Shown here: in pieces, positions 34,335 through 41,298 of the stretch
How positions within the stretch are numbered: position 1 is the first letter of the stretch
Layout: every line of letters starts with the position of its first letter
From: Campylobacteraceae bacterium
GTDB lineage: Bacteria; Campylobacterota; Campylobacteria; Campylobacterales; Sulfurovaceae
Direction: 5' to 3'
DNA: 45,322 nucleotides
NCBI GenBank assembly: GCA_026996165.1
Contig: JALWMP010000099.1
Coordinates: 1-45,322 of the forward strand
The notes under the pieces: model-generated
Seen by the model: the letters and a program-made list of their open reading frames with translations, nothing else
The model's database searches: none
Told to the model about the DNA's origin: nothing
Translations under genes and position numbers: made by a program

Positions 34335-35666
34335 ATGAAAAAATCTTTATTATCTCTTATACTTCTACTCCTATTCTCTGCTTGTCAAGATATAGATGAG
34401 AACAAACCTCTTTTATCTGACTCAAAGAAGAAACAACCGATTATTATTGTTAATCGTAACAGACATCTAAATATGGCAGAGTTTTGGATAGATAAAGTTG
34501 AAAAACCTTATAAAGAGATAATGACACCAAAAGAGATAGAGGCTTTTAATAATGAAATTGCCCATAAAAACCATACTCTTAACTACTTTAATGAACTAAA
34601 TAGTGCATATAGTGCATCTTGGATAAAAAATAGTATATTGAATTCATATAAAGGAGTTAAATCTATAGCTACCTATTTTGAAGATGGCAATAAAATAGAT
34701 TCAAAATTTTATAAAGATATTAAAAAATATTTAAATTTAGATAGTATTGAAGAGGGAAGTGTTACAACACGATTTGCTATTACTACAAACTATTGTGACC
34801 AAAAGATTGTACCTACTGACCTTGAACTACTTAAAAAGAAAAACCAAATTCATTTTGACAGAAATCAAAATTCTGCTTTAGATATTGGAACTCCTATTGC
34901 TATTTTACATAGCACAAAAGATGGACTTTGGTATTATGGAATTGGACCTACAAGTTCTGGTTGGGTACATAGTAAAGATATTGCTTTTGGAACAAAAGAG
35001 GAGATTGATAACTACTTAAGCTCTAAAAATTTTATAATAACAACATCTGCCAAAACAGCTCTAAAAATTGGTGGAAGCTATCATGATTATCTTCGTATGG
35101 GTGTTCGATTACCAATGATTATGAGTATAGATGATGAGACTATGGTACTAGTTCCTACATCTGATGAAAATGGAAATTTAGTCTTGAGTAATGCAACAGT
35201 CAAAACAGCCAATATTCATAAAGGATATCTAAAGTATACTCCTGAAAATATTTTACTACAAGCCTTTAAATTTCTACATTCACCATATGGTTGGGGGGGA
35301 ATGTATGGAGAGCAAGATTGCTCTAAATTTATACAAGAGGTCTTTGCAACTGTAGGTGTAAAATTACCTAGAAACTCAACCTCTCAATCAAATGTAGGAG
35401 AAGTGAAAATAGAGTTAACAGGTTTATCAAAAAGCTCAAAACATACATTTTTAAAAACGTCTGGAATTGTTGGAGGAACTATTTTACATCTAAAAGGTCA
35501 TATTACACTATATATAGGAGAGTATAAAGGAGAGCCATATATTATCCACACTGTTTGGGGAGAGTCATCTAAACATTTTGCTTTAGGCAGAACAGCTGTT
35601 ACCTCTCTTAATTTCAATAACTACTTAGAAAAAATTGATAGATTAACCAATATTACTGTGCCTTAA
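34335..35666 (+). CDS. SH3/NlpC/P60 peptidoglycan hydrolase, lipoprotein
   Basis: A predicted cell-wall peptidase of the multi-domain kind with N-terminal SH3-like domains. A lipoprotein signal ends LFSAC with C17. Residues about 20-130 are an N-terminal conserved region starting NMAEFWIDKVEKP. Residues 140-290 contain two SH3b-like repeats, the first with DGLWYYGIGPTSSGWVHSKD. The NlpC/P60 domain covers about 305-440, with catalytic C329 in GEQDCSKFIQEVF, H389 in KGHITLYIGE and a further His in YIIHTVWGE. Its 443 aa match that architecture. It is divergent from trxC and probably leaderless. Its last 14 bp overlap lptC on the other strand. It appears single-gene. Confidence 0.92.
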   Translation: MKKSLLSLILLLLFSACQDIDENKPLLSDSKKKQPIIIVNRNRHLNMAEFWIDKVEKPYKEIMTPKEIEAFNNEIAHKNHTLNYFNELNSAYSASWIKNSILNSYKGVKSIATYFEDGNKIDSKFYKDIKKYLNLDSIEEGSVTTRFAITTNYCDQKIVPTDLELLKKKNQIHFDRNQNSALDIGTPIAILHSTKDGLWYYGIGPTSSGWVHSKDIAFGTKEEIDNYLSSKNFIITTSAKTALKIGGSYHDYLRMGVRLPMIMSIDDETMVLVPTSDENGNLVLSNATVKTANIHKGYLKYTPENILLQAFKFLHSPYGWGGMYGEQDCSKFIQEVFATVGVKLPRNSTSQSNVGEVKIELTGLSKSSKHTFLKTSGIVGGTILHLKGHITLYIGEYKGEPYIIHTVWGESSKHFALGRTAVTSLNFNNYLEKIDRLTNITVP

Positions 35667-36168
35667 CAAAATCTATAGAGGCATCTATATTATAAGCAGA
35701 AATAGTATCTTGATTAATCTTTAGCTCAAATCCACTCCCTTTTATAATACTTTTATTAAACTCTAAAAGAAAAGGTTCATGGGTTATAACTACTTTATCT
35801 TTAATTACATAGTTTAAACTTTTACTATAAAACTTAATTCCATCAGCCCTTGAAAGCTTCACATTTTGACTCATATAGAGAGTATCATCTTTATATATTG
35901 CTTTTTGTGCAAAGAGTTTATGCCCTAGCTCATCTGATACCTTCACATTATAAAAGTCTATATATTGTTTATATTTTACTGCTTTAGAAGCACTTATCTC
36001 TCTTCCTGAATTATCTTCTTTAATATCATTTGCAAAAAAGTGTTCAAACTCTACCTCTTTTTGCCCCTTGGCTGTTACAGCCTCTTTTGAATGAGGATTA
36101 AAACCAAAAAAAGTTGCCAATAAAATAGCAAAAACCATCATAAGTAGATACTCTATTCTTATTGCCAT
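35653..36168 (-). CDS. lptC: LPS export periplasmic protein LptC
   Basis: Bitopic inner-membrane protein that passes LPS from the LptBFG transporter to LptA. One N-terminal membrane helix (about residues 7-24) is followed by a periplasmic beta-jellyroll: EFEHFFANDIKE, the AQKAIYKDDTLYMSQNVKL strand series and SFELKI-type repeats (GSGFELKINQDTISAYNI). The length is 171 aa. It overlaps the kdsC end by 10 bp, linking it to LPS Kdo synthesis. lptA, which I would expect next, is not there; the next gene is a convergent lipoprotein overlapping by 14 bp. Sequence conservation in this family is low, so the call leans on topology and context. Confidence 0.85.
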   Translation of the reverse strand: MAIRIEYLLMMVFAILLATFFGFNPHSKEAVTAKGQKEVEFEHFFANDIKEDNSGREISASKAVKYKQYIDFYNVKVSDELGHKLFAQKAIYKDDTLYMSQNVKLSRADGIKFYSKSLNYVIKDKVVITHEPFLLEFNKSIIKGSGFELKINQDTISAYNIDASIDFVKAQ

Positions 36169-36656
36169 AGTGATAAATATTCCTCTTTTAAATTCTCCTG
36201 CTCTATTAGTTCTTCAATCATCTCTCTAATAGCACCATCACCACCATCTCTACTCAATATAAAATCGGCTATCTCTTTAACATAATATGACGCATCAGCA
36301 GGAACAAATGCTAACTTAGAAGCCTTTAACATCTTATAATCATTTAAATCATCACCAGCAGAAGCTACATTTTGCATGGTAAGTTTTAGGCTTTGTAGTA
36401 ACTTTTCTAAAACCTCTTGCTTATTGTGAACTCCTTGAAAAAGATGTTCAATCCCAAGCTCTTTAGCTCGTCGCTCTACTATCTTAGAGTTTCGCCCTGT
36501 TATAATAGCTACTTTCTTACCAAGCTTTACCCATGAAGCAATGGCAAGTCCATCTTTGACAGAAAAGGTTTTAACCTCATCACCATTTTGAGTATATATT
36601 ATCTTACCATCTGTTAAAGTACCATCTACATCTAGGACAATAAGCTCAATGCCCAT
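36159..36656 (-). CDS. kdsC: 3-deoxy-D-manno-octulosonate 8-phosphate phosphatase KdsC
   Basis: HAD-family phosphatase that produces Kdo for the LPS core. The 165-aa cap-less protein starts with the motif I loop LDVDGTLTDGK (D9, D11), then the KDGLAIASWVKLGKKVAIITGRNS region (motif II Thr), and GDDLNDYKML (motif IV). The length and the YTQNGDEVKTFSVKDG segment are characteristic of KdsC. It lies between hisB (1-bp overlap) and lptC (10-bp overlap), all on one transcript. Confidence 0.95.
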   Translation of the reverse strand: MGIELIVLDVDGTLTDGKIIYTQNGDEVKTFSVKDGLAIASWVKLGKKVAIITGRNSKIVERRAKELGIEHLFQGVHNKQEVLEKLLQSLKLTMQNVASAGDDLNDYKMLKASKLAFVPADASYYVKEIADFILSRDGGDGAIREMIEELIEQENLKEEYLSLWQ

Positions 36657-37228
36657 TATAGAACACCTTTAGTACTTGGAATTCCTGAATTTTCATTAAT
36701 GGTTACTCCACGTCGAAGAGCTACAGCTAAAGCTTTAAAAGAGGCTTCTATCTTATGGTGTTTGTTAGTTCCACGATTACAGATAATATGTACCGTCATA
36801 GAGGCATTAAAGCACAATGCTCTAAAAAACTCCTCTACCAACTCTACATCAAAAGTTCCAACCTTACCCTCCATTGGCATCTCAAAGACTAAAAAAGGAC
36901 GATTAGATATATCTAGGTCACAAGTTACTGAAGCCTCATCCATTACTACTGTAGCATTACCATAACGCTCAATATTTTTAATAGGATAGAGTTCACTTTT
37001 TAGTGCTTGACCAATAACAATACCAATATCTTCAACAGAGTGGTGGTCATCTATATGAGTATCACCATTACAAGTAACTTCAAGATTTATATGTGAGTGT
37101 TTAGCAAATGCCTCTAACATATGGTCAAGAAAGCCTACTCCTGTATTTATGTTAGAGTTACCTTGACCATATAGTTCAAGTTTTATAGAGATTTGAGTCT
37201 CTTTTGTCTCTCGTGAGAGTTCAATCAT
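36656..37228 (-). CDS. hisB: Imidazoleglycerol-phosphate dehydratase
   Basis: Sixth step of histidine synthesis. The 190-aa protein is the dehydratase only, without the phosphatase domain fused in E. coli HisB. Its metal-binding motifs are GFLDHMLEAFAKHSHI, the DDHHSVEDIGI signature and, near the end, RGTNKHHKIEASFKALA. The ATG is preceded by AGGAT inside the right arm of a hairpin at 37233-37256, which could hold back translation. It is an amino-acid gene inserted in an envelope operon, overlapping kdsC by 1 bp. Confidence 0.98.
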   Translation of the reverse strand: MIELSRETKETQISIKLELYGQGNSNINTGVGFLDHMLEAFAKHSHINLEVTCNGDTHIDDHHSVEDIGIVIGQALKSELYPIKNIERYGNATVVMDEASVTCDLDISNRPFLVFEMPMEGKVGTFDVELVEEFFRALCFNASMTVHIICNRGTNKHHKIEASFKALAVALRRGVTINENSGIPSTKGVL

Positions 37229-37232
37229 ATCA

Positions 37233-37256
37233 ATATCCTATTATGTAATAGGGTAT
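37233..37256 (-). promoter_or_regulatory. Hairpin covering the hisB ribosome binding site
   Basis: On the minus strand ATACCCTATT and AATAGGATAT pair (one mismatch) around an ACAT loop. The right arm contains the AGGA used by hisB, 6 nt before its ATG. It may also end transcription from the SPOR-lipoprotein gene upstream. Confidence 0.45.
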
Positions 37257-37270
37257 TTTATCATATTTAA

Positions 37271-37918
37271 TTATCTTCTTACAAGAAAAGCATCACTTAT
37301 TGCATATCTTTGCATAAATGATTTAGCTTGTCCTTTAGAGTGAAAGCCTGAAATACGTACACGATGAATAGGCATACCATCTTTTGTTCCTGTCTCTATC
37401 TTAACACTATATTGGTTTGATAGTAAGCTATACTTTCTAGCAATCTTTTTTGCTCCAGAATAGTGTCTAAATGCTCCTACTTGAATTGTTGTATTAGAGG
37501 TCAACTTAGTATTAAATGAGTTTTTAGAAGAGTTAACATAGCTTAACTTTGGTGTAACTTTAATATTTTGAGCTTCCATATATGTATCAGTAGGTGCAAC
37601 ACTATAATCATAAGCTCCATAATTTTGAGTATCTATAACATTATCAACATAATTAGGTTCAGATACTTTAGCTCTATATGCAACAAAGCTATCTTCTAAG
37701 TTAACAGATTTTTTTACACCCATACCAGAAGCATAACAATCAGGACAATCATCTCTTTTTTGTTTAATAGTTTTCCAAGTTTTAGCTTTTTCAACTTGAA
37801 CATTCTGAGGCTGAACAAAAGAGCTTTTTTGAAAAGCATTTTGAGATACACAACCATTTATCATAAGCATACCCACAGCCGTTAAAATTAGTAATTTATT
37901 GTTTAATATAGTATTCAT
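37271..37918 (-). CDS. SPOR-domain lipoprotein, RlpA-like position but no DPBB domain
   Basis: A 215-aa outer-membrane lipoprotein predicted to bind denuded peptidoglycan at division sites. The lipoprotein signal ends MINGC with C23. Residues 24-135 are low-complexity with one CPDC pair. The SPOR domain occupies about 140-215: TTIQVGAFRHYSGAKKIARK at its start and HRVRISGFHSKGQAKSFM near its end. The gene sits between mltD and hisB-kdsC-lptC, where rlpA is found in Campylobacter as I recall, but no double-psi beta-barrel catalytic domain is present. It may be a shortened rlpA, or an unrelated SPOR protein. It lies 11 bp after mltD. Confidence 0.82.
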   Translation of the reverse strand: MNTILNNKLLILTAVGMLMINGCVSQNAFQKSSFVQPQNVQVEKAKTWKTIKQKRDDCPDCYASGMGVKKSVNLEDSFVAYRAKVSEPNYVDNVIDTQNYGAYDYSVAPTDTYMEAQNIKVTPKLSYVNSSKNSFNTKLTSNTTIQVGAFRHYSGAKKIARKYSLLSNQYSVKIETGTKDGMPIHRVRISGFHSKGQAKSFMQRYAISDAFLVRR

Positions 37919-37929
37919 TCTTTTTACCT

Positions 37930-38880
37930 CTATCTAAAATTAATATAATTGTTCTCAGTATAAACATGATTGTTAGGTCTAATAGTATTAGCATAACGTG
38001 CATAGAAGAGTGGAACTTTAGATGTAGGGATATTTACCATATATCCTCTTCTATATGGTACGCGTCCACTCTTTAAATGAGCGTTTATCTTCTCTAAATA
38101 GAAACTATTCATCTCTAAAGAGGCTGCTAAACTAGTCAACTCTTCTCCAGGACGAACCTTTACAGGAGTAATATTATCTTTATTTATTTGATACATCATC
38201 TCCCCTAATCGGTCATCACTTTTAAAAAGATAATTTTCGCCAATCATAGCCATTAAAAGAACTTTTTGTATATATTTTTTTGTCTCTGCTTTAATATAGT
38301 TATTATTAGAAGAAATCAATGTACCTAAATCTCTAGTTCCCGCTCGTTTTATAGCTCTATTAACACAACCATTTCCACAGTTATATGCCATGGTAGTCAA
38401 ATACCAAGCATGAAGGTTACTGTTCATTTTATAAAGATATGTAATTGCAGAATCTGTTGCACGAATTGGGTCATATCGTTCATCTACACTATCATTAATT
38501 TGTAAATGAAACTCTTTTTGAGCTGTATTGACCGTAAATTGCCATAATCCACCTGCACCTGTACGAGAAGTAGCCTTAGGATTAAACTCCGATTCAATCA
38601 TGGAGATGTATAAAAAAACAGGAGAGATGTCTCTTTGATACATCATCTCCTTAATAGTAGGAATAATTAAACCACCTCTACGAACAGCTTTAATAAAACG
38701 CTTTCTATAGTCTCTCTTATTTGTTTGAATAAAATGTTTAAATTCAGGGTTATCAATAAAATTTTCATTTAAATCAAACTCTGTTAAAACATAAGAGTAA
38801 GAAGGAAACTCAGAGCGTATATCTGCATAGGTAAAAGAGTTTAAAAAAAGTGATATTATTAATATTTTATATAAATTCAT
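37930..38880 (-). CDS. mltD: Membrane-bound/periplasmic lytic transglycosylase, MltD-like (GH23)
   Basis: Cleaves glycan strands with formation of anhydro-MurNAc ends. A signal peptide covers residues 1-19. The Slt-type catalytic domain has E96 in YISMIESEFNPKA, then GAGGLWQFTVNTAQ, and the AYNCGNGCVNRAI motif (about residue 165-177). The C-terminal region (about 235-300, VRPGEELTSLAASLEMNS) resembles a degenerate LysM. The 316-aa length is shorter than E. coli MltD (about 450) because only one LysM-like unit is present. AAGGATT precedes the ATG, and a TATAAT box is at 38910-38905. It is first in the mltD-SPOR-hisB-kdsC-lptC run. Confidence 0.88.
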   Translation of the reverse strand: MNLYKILIISLFLNSFTYADIRSEFPSYSYVLTEFDLNENFIDNPEFKHFIQTNKRDYRKRFIKAVRRGGLIIPTIKEMMYQRDISPVFLYISMIESEFNPKATSRTGAGGLWQFTVNTAQKEFHLQINDSVDERYDPIRATDSAITYLYKMNSNLHAWYLTTMAYNCGNGCVNRAIKRAGTRDLGTLISSNNNYIKAETKKYIQKVLLMAMIGENYLFKSDDRLGEMMYQINKDNITPVKVRPGEELTSLAASLEMNSFYLEKINAHLKSGRVPYRRGYMVNIPTSKVPLFYARYANTIRPNNHVYTENNYINFR

Positions 38881-38904
38881 AGTTAATCCTTGTCTATAAG
38901 TATA

Positions 38905-38910
38905 ATTATA
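38905..38910 (-). promoter_or_regulatory. -10 box (TATAAT) of the mltD operon
   Basis: ATATAATTATA on the minus strand lies 25 nt before the mltD ATG, giving a predicted leader of about 18 nt with AAGGATT as ribosome site. The 103-bp gap to tatD otherwise holds only AT-rich sequence. Confidence 0.5.
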
Positions 38911-38983
38911 TTGCTATAAATATAAATACAAACTTAAACTAAAAATTTATATATAAAAAATAATATAAAAAAAAGTTTATTTT

Positions 38984-39760
38984 TTATTCTATTTTTGAAA
39001 ATAGTTCAAAAGCATTATTGGTTGTATATACCTCTATCTCACTCTCTTTTTCACCTGATAACTCAGCCATTTTAGCCACTACTAATTTACAATAAGATGG
39101 TTCATTCCTTTTTCCTCTATAAGGGTGTGGGGTTAAATATGGAGCATCAGTCTCTATAATAACTCTCTCTTTTGGAATTTTTGGATAAACATTAATAAGC
39201 TTACGAGCATTTTTAAAAGTTAAAACACCACCTATCCCATAGTAGAAGTTTTTATCTGATAACTTAAGAAGAGATTCATCTGCATTGTAACAGTGTAGAA
39301 CACCACCCTCATCTCCTGCATACTCTTCTAAAAGTTTTAAAGAGTCAAAAGAGGAGTCTCGTATGTGAACAATAAGTGGTAGCTTAAACTCTTTTGCCAA
39401 AAGTATCTGGTCTACAAAAATCTCTTTTTGCAACTCTTTTTCTACTTCAATCTCATCTTTTGATTCTGGTAGACGAAAGTAATCTAACCCGCACTCACCT
39501 ATAGCAACACATTTTGGGTGGGTAACAAATTTTTCTAAAAAGTCTCTATTGTAATTTTGAGCATCGTAGGGGTGAACACCAACTGCAAAGTAGATTTCAT
39601 CATAATTCTCAGCAAGTTCAATAGCTCGGTTAAGTGTTTTTGGGTCAGCACCAGGAATAATAAAACGCTCAATACCACTAACTTTAGCACGTTCTATTAC
39701 TTCTGATATATCTTCTCTATATCGTTCATCATCTAAGTGACAATGGGTATCAATTATCAT
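38984..39760 (-). CDS. tatD: TatD-family metal-dependent DNase
   Basis: Two-metal hydrolase of the TIM-barrel TatD family, with 3'-5' exonuclease activity in E. coli. The 258-aa protein has all metal-ligand motifs: DTHCHLDDERY at the start, AIGECGLDYFR (about 87-98), PLIVHIRDS (about 128-136), GVLHCYNADE (about 152-161) and VIIETDAPYLTPHPYRGKRN (about 200-219). The start ATG and its AAAGGA ribosome site lie in a perfect palindrome at 39760-39790. It lies downstream of a LysM protein gene on the same strand. Confidence 0.96.
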   Translation of the reverse strand: MIIDTHCHLDDERYREDISEVIERAKVSGIERFIIPGADPKTLNRAIELAENYDEIYFAVGVHPYDAQNYNRDFLEKFVTHPKCVAIGECGLDYFRLPESKDEIEVEKELQKEIFVDQILLAKEFKLPLIVHIRDSSFDSLKLLEEYAGDEGGVLHCYNADESLLKLSDKNFYYGIGGVLTFKNARKLINVYPKIPKERVIIETDAPYLTPHPYRGKRNEPSYCKLVVAKMAELSGEKESEIEVYTTNNAFELFSKIE

Positions 39761-39790
39761 TAAAATCCTTTATTAAATAAAGGATTTTAA
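39760..39790 (-). promoter_or_regulatory. 31-bp perfect palindrome over the tatD start
   Basis: TTAAAATCCTTTATT and AATAAAGGATTTTAA surround one central A. On the minus-strand RNA the right arm contains the AAAGGA ribosome site and the first base of the tatD ATG. The hairpin may act as terminator of the LysM gene, as a block on tatD translation, or both. Confidence 0.7.
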
Positions 39791-39797
39791 CATATTT

Positions 39798-40517
39798 CTA
39801 ATAAGGTAGAGTAATTATTTGACCTTCATATATGTCACTAGGATTATTTAAAATATTACTATTTCTTGCCATAATCTCTTTATATTTCATTGGATTTCCA
39901 TAAATTTTTTTAGAAATACTCTCAAGCGTATCTCCTTTTTGTACAACAATAACTCGACTCTTGGGTTTACTTTTAACAACAAGCTCTTTTTTTAATTCAT
40001 TTGTATATTTAGAGTTATCTACCATAGCTTTATCAACTATATTACTTATTGCCTCATTTAAATTTACCTGAGTTAAATTATCTTTATTTTTATCTTTTTC
40101 TTTTTTCGATTTAGAATCATCTAAAACATCTACCTCCATACTATCTAAAGCAAGTAGATATTCATCATCTTGTAGAGATACATTTGTAGCAACAGGACTC
40201 TCTTTTGACTTTTCTAATGCAGTTAAGTATTCATCTTTTTTATCTACATTTTCCTCTTTATTGGCAATCTTGGATACTTCTTGAGATATTTTACTATTAT
40301 CCAGTAAATTATGAACTATTTTGGGTTCAGAAGTTATCTTTAACTCTTCATCTAGTAGATTTTGCTTATAATAGTTAAATCCAAGATAAAGAAGCACAGC
40401 TCCTGTTGAAAAAGAGAGTAACCTAATTAAAACTCTTTTTTTATTTTCTTTACGTTCATGAGCATGAATACTAGACCCTCTAATTGCCTCTTCATAATCA
40501 TTATCTGTTGCAAACAT
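39798..40517 (-). CDS. LysM-domain membrane protein (long paralogue)
   Basis: A 239-aa bitopic protein predicted to hold peptidoglycan from the inner membrane. A short cytoplasmic basic tail (1-28, HAHERKENKKR) precedes one membrane helix (about 29-48). A long charged, disordered periplasmic linker (about 50-190) contains two DEYLxAL units (KKDEYLTALEKS and DDEYLLALDSM). A C-terminal LysM domain (about 193-239) begins VVQKGDTLESISKKIYG. It is a paralogue of the next gene upstream, with the same layout. GAAGGAAA precedes the ATG. There is no catalytic domain, so it is probably a scaffold. Partner unknown. Confidence 0.85.
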   Translation of the reverse strand: MFATDNDYEEAIRGSSIHAHERKENKKRVLIRLLSFSTGAVLLYLGFNYYKQNLLDEELKITSEPKIVHNLLDNSKISQEVSKIANKEENVDKKDEYLTALEKSKESPVATNVSLQDDEYLLALDSMEVDVLDDSKSKKEKDKNKDNLTQVNLNEAISNIVDKAMVDNSKYTNELKKELVVKSKPKSRVIVVQKGDTLESISKKIYGNPMKYKEIMARNSNILNNPSDIYEGQIITLPY

Positions 40518-40601
40518 TTATTTTTTCCTTCAATTTTTCTTATTAAAGGATTTTAATAGAGAAATAAGCACCAAATATGAAATATATATATTATTTATAA
40601 A

Positions 40602-41195
40602 TTAATATGGTATATTAATCTTCTCTCCAACATATAGTGTATGAGATTGTTCTGTAATATTTTTGTTATGTTTTATAATCTTATGAAATGCCATTGAGTT
40701 ACCATAATATTTTTCAGCCAATGAAGAGAGTGTATCTCCTTTTTTCACAACAACAACACGTCCTTTAGAATCTTTACTTTTATCATCTAGCTCTTTAGAA
40801 ATGGAAGATTCATAGTAGTTTGATTTACTCTTCATAGTTATATCTTCTATAACTTGATTCATCTCATCTATTAGCTCTGCTTGTTGATTTGATTTAGAAT
40901 TTGTTGGAGCAGTTTCACTATCTGGATTATTTAAAAGAACCATCAGTTCTTCATCACTATAATCTGTGTCTGTTGAACGATGAGTAGCACCAAGAACAGC
41001 TGTCTTTTTTCCAAAAATATTTTCAGAAAGATAATTGCTACTCTGTGTAAAATATAAAAAACCAACAATAGCTAAAGCTAAAAAGAGAAGCATATTTGTA
41101 AAAAGCAGTAAAGCTCTTCTCTCTTTTCTATCTACGGTATAAACCTGTGCATCTCTAGTTGCAAGTAAGTACTCTTCTTCACTATTATTATACAT
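40602..41195 (-). CDS. LysM-domain membrane protein (short paralogue)
   Basis: A 197-aa protein with the same layout as the following gene: cytoplasmic tail EEEYLLATRDAQVYTVDRKE, one membrane helix (about residues 29-49), a disordered acidic linker with a YSDEELMVLLNN unit, and a C-terminal LysM (about 152-197) starting VVVKKGDTLSSLAEKYYG and ending INIPY. AGGAG precedes the ATG. The gap to the paralogue is 84 bp, AT-rich. The pair probably arose by tandem duplication followed by divergence. Function beyond peptidoglycan binding is unknown. Confidence 0.85.
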   Translation of the reverse strand: MYNNSEEEYLLATRDAQVYTVDRKERRALLLFTNMLLFLALAIVGFLYFTQSSNYLSENIFGKKTAVLGATHRSTDTDYSDEELMVLLNNPDSETAPTNSKSNQQAELIDEMNQVIEDITMKSKSNYYESSISKELDDKSKDSKGRVVVVKKGDTLSSLAEKYYGNSMAFHKIIKHNKNITEQSHTLYVGEKINIPY

Positions 41196-41298
41196 TTAAC
41201 TTCTCCTAATATTTTAAATCAATACAATCTTAACAAATATTTTTATAGAAAAAGTTTAATTTATTAATTTTTTTTTAAAATAAAAATATACTTTTTAT

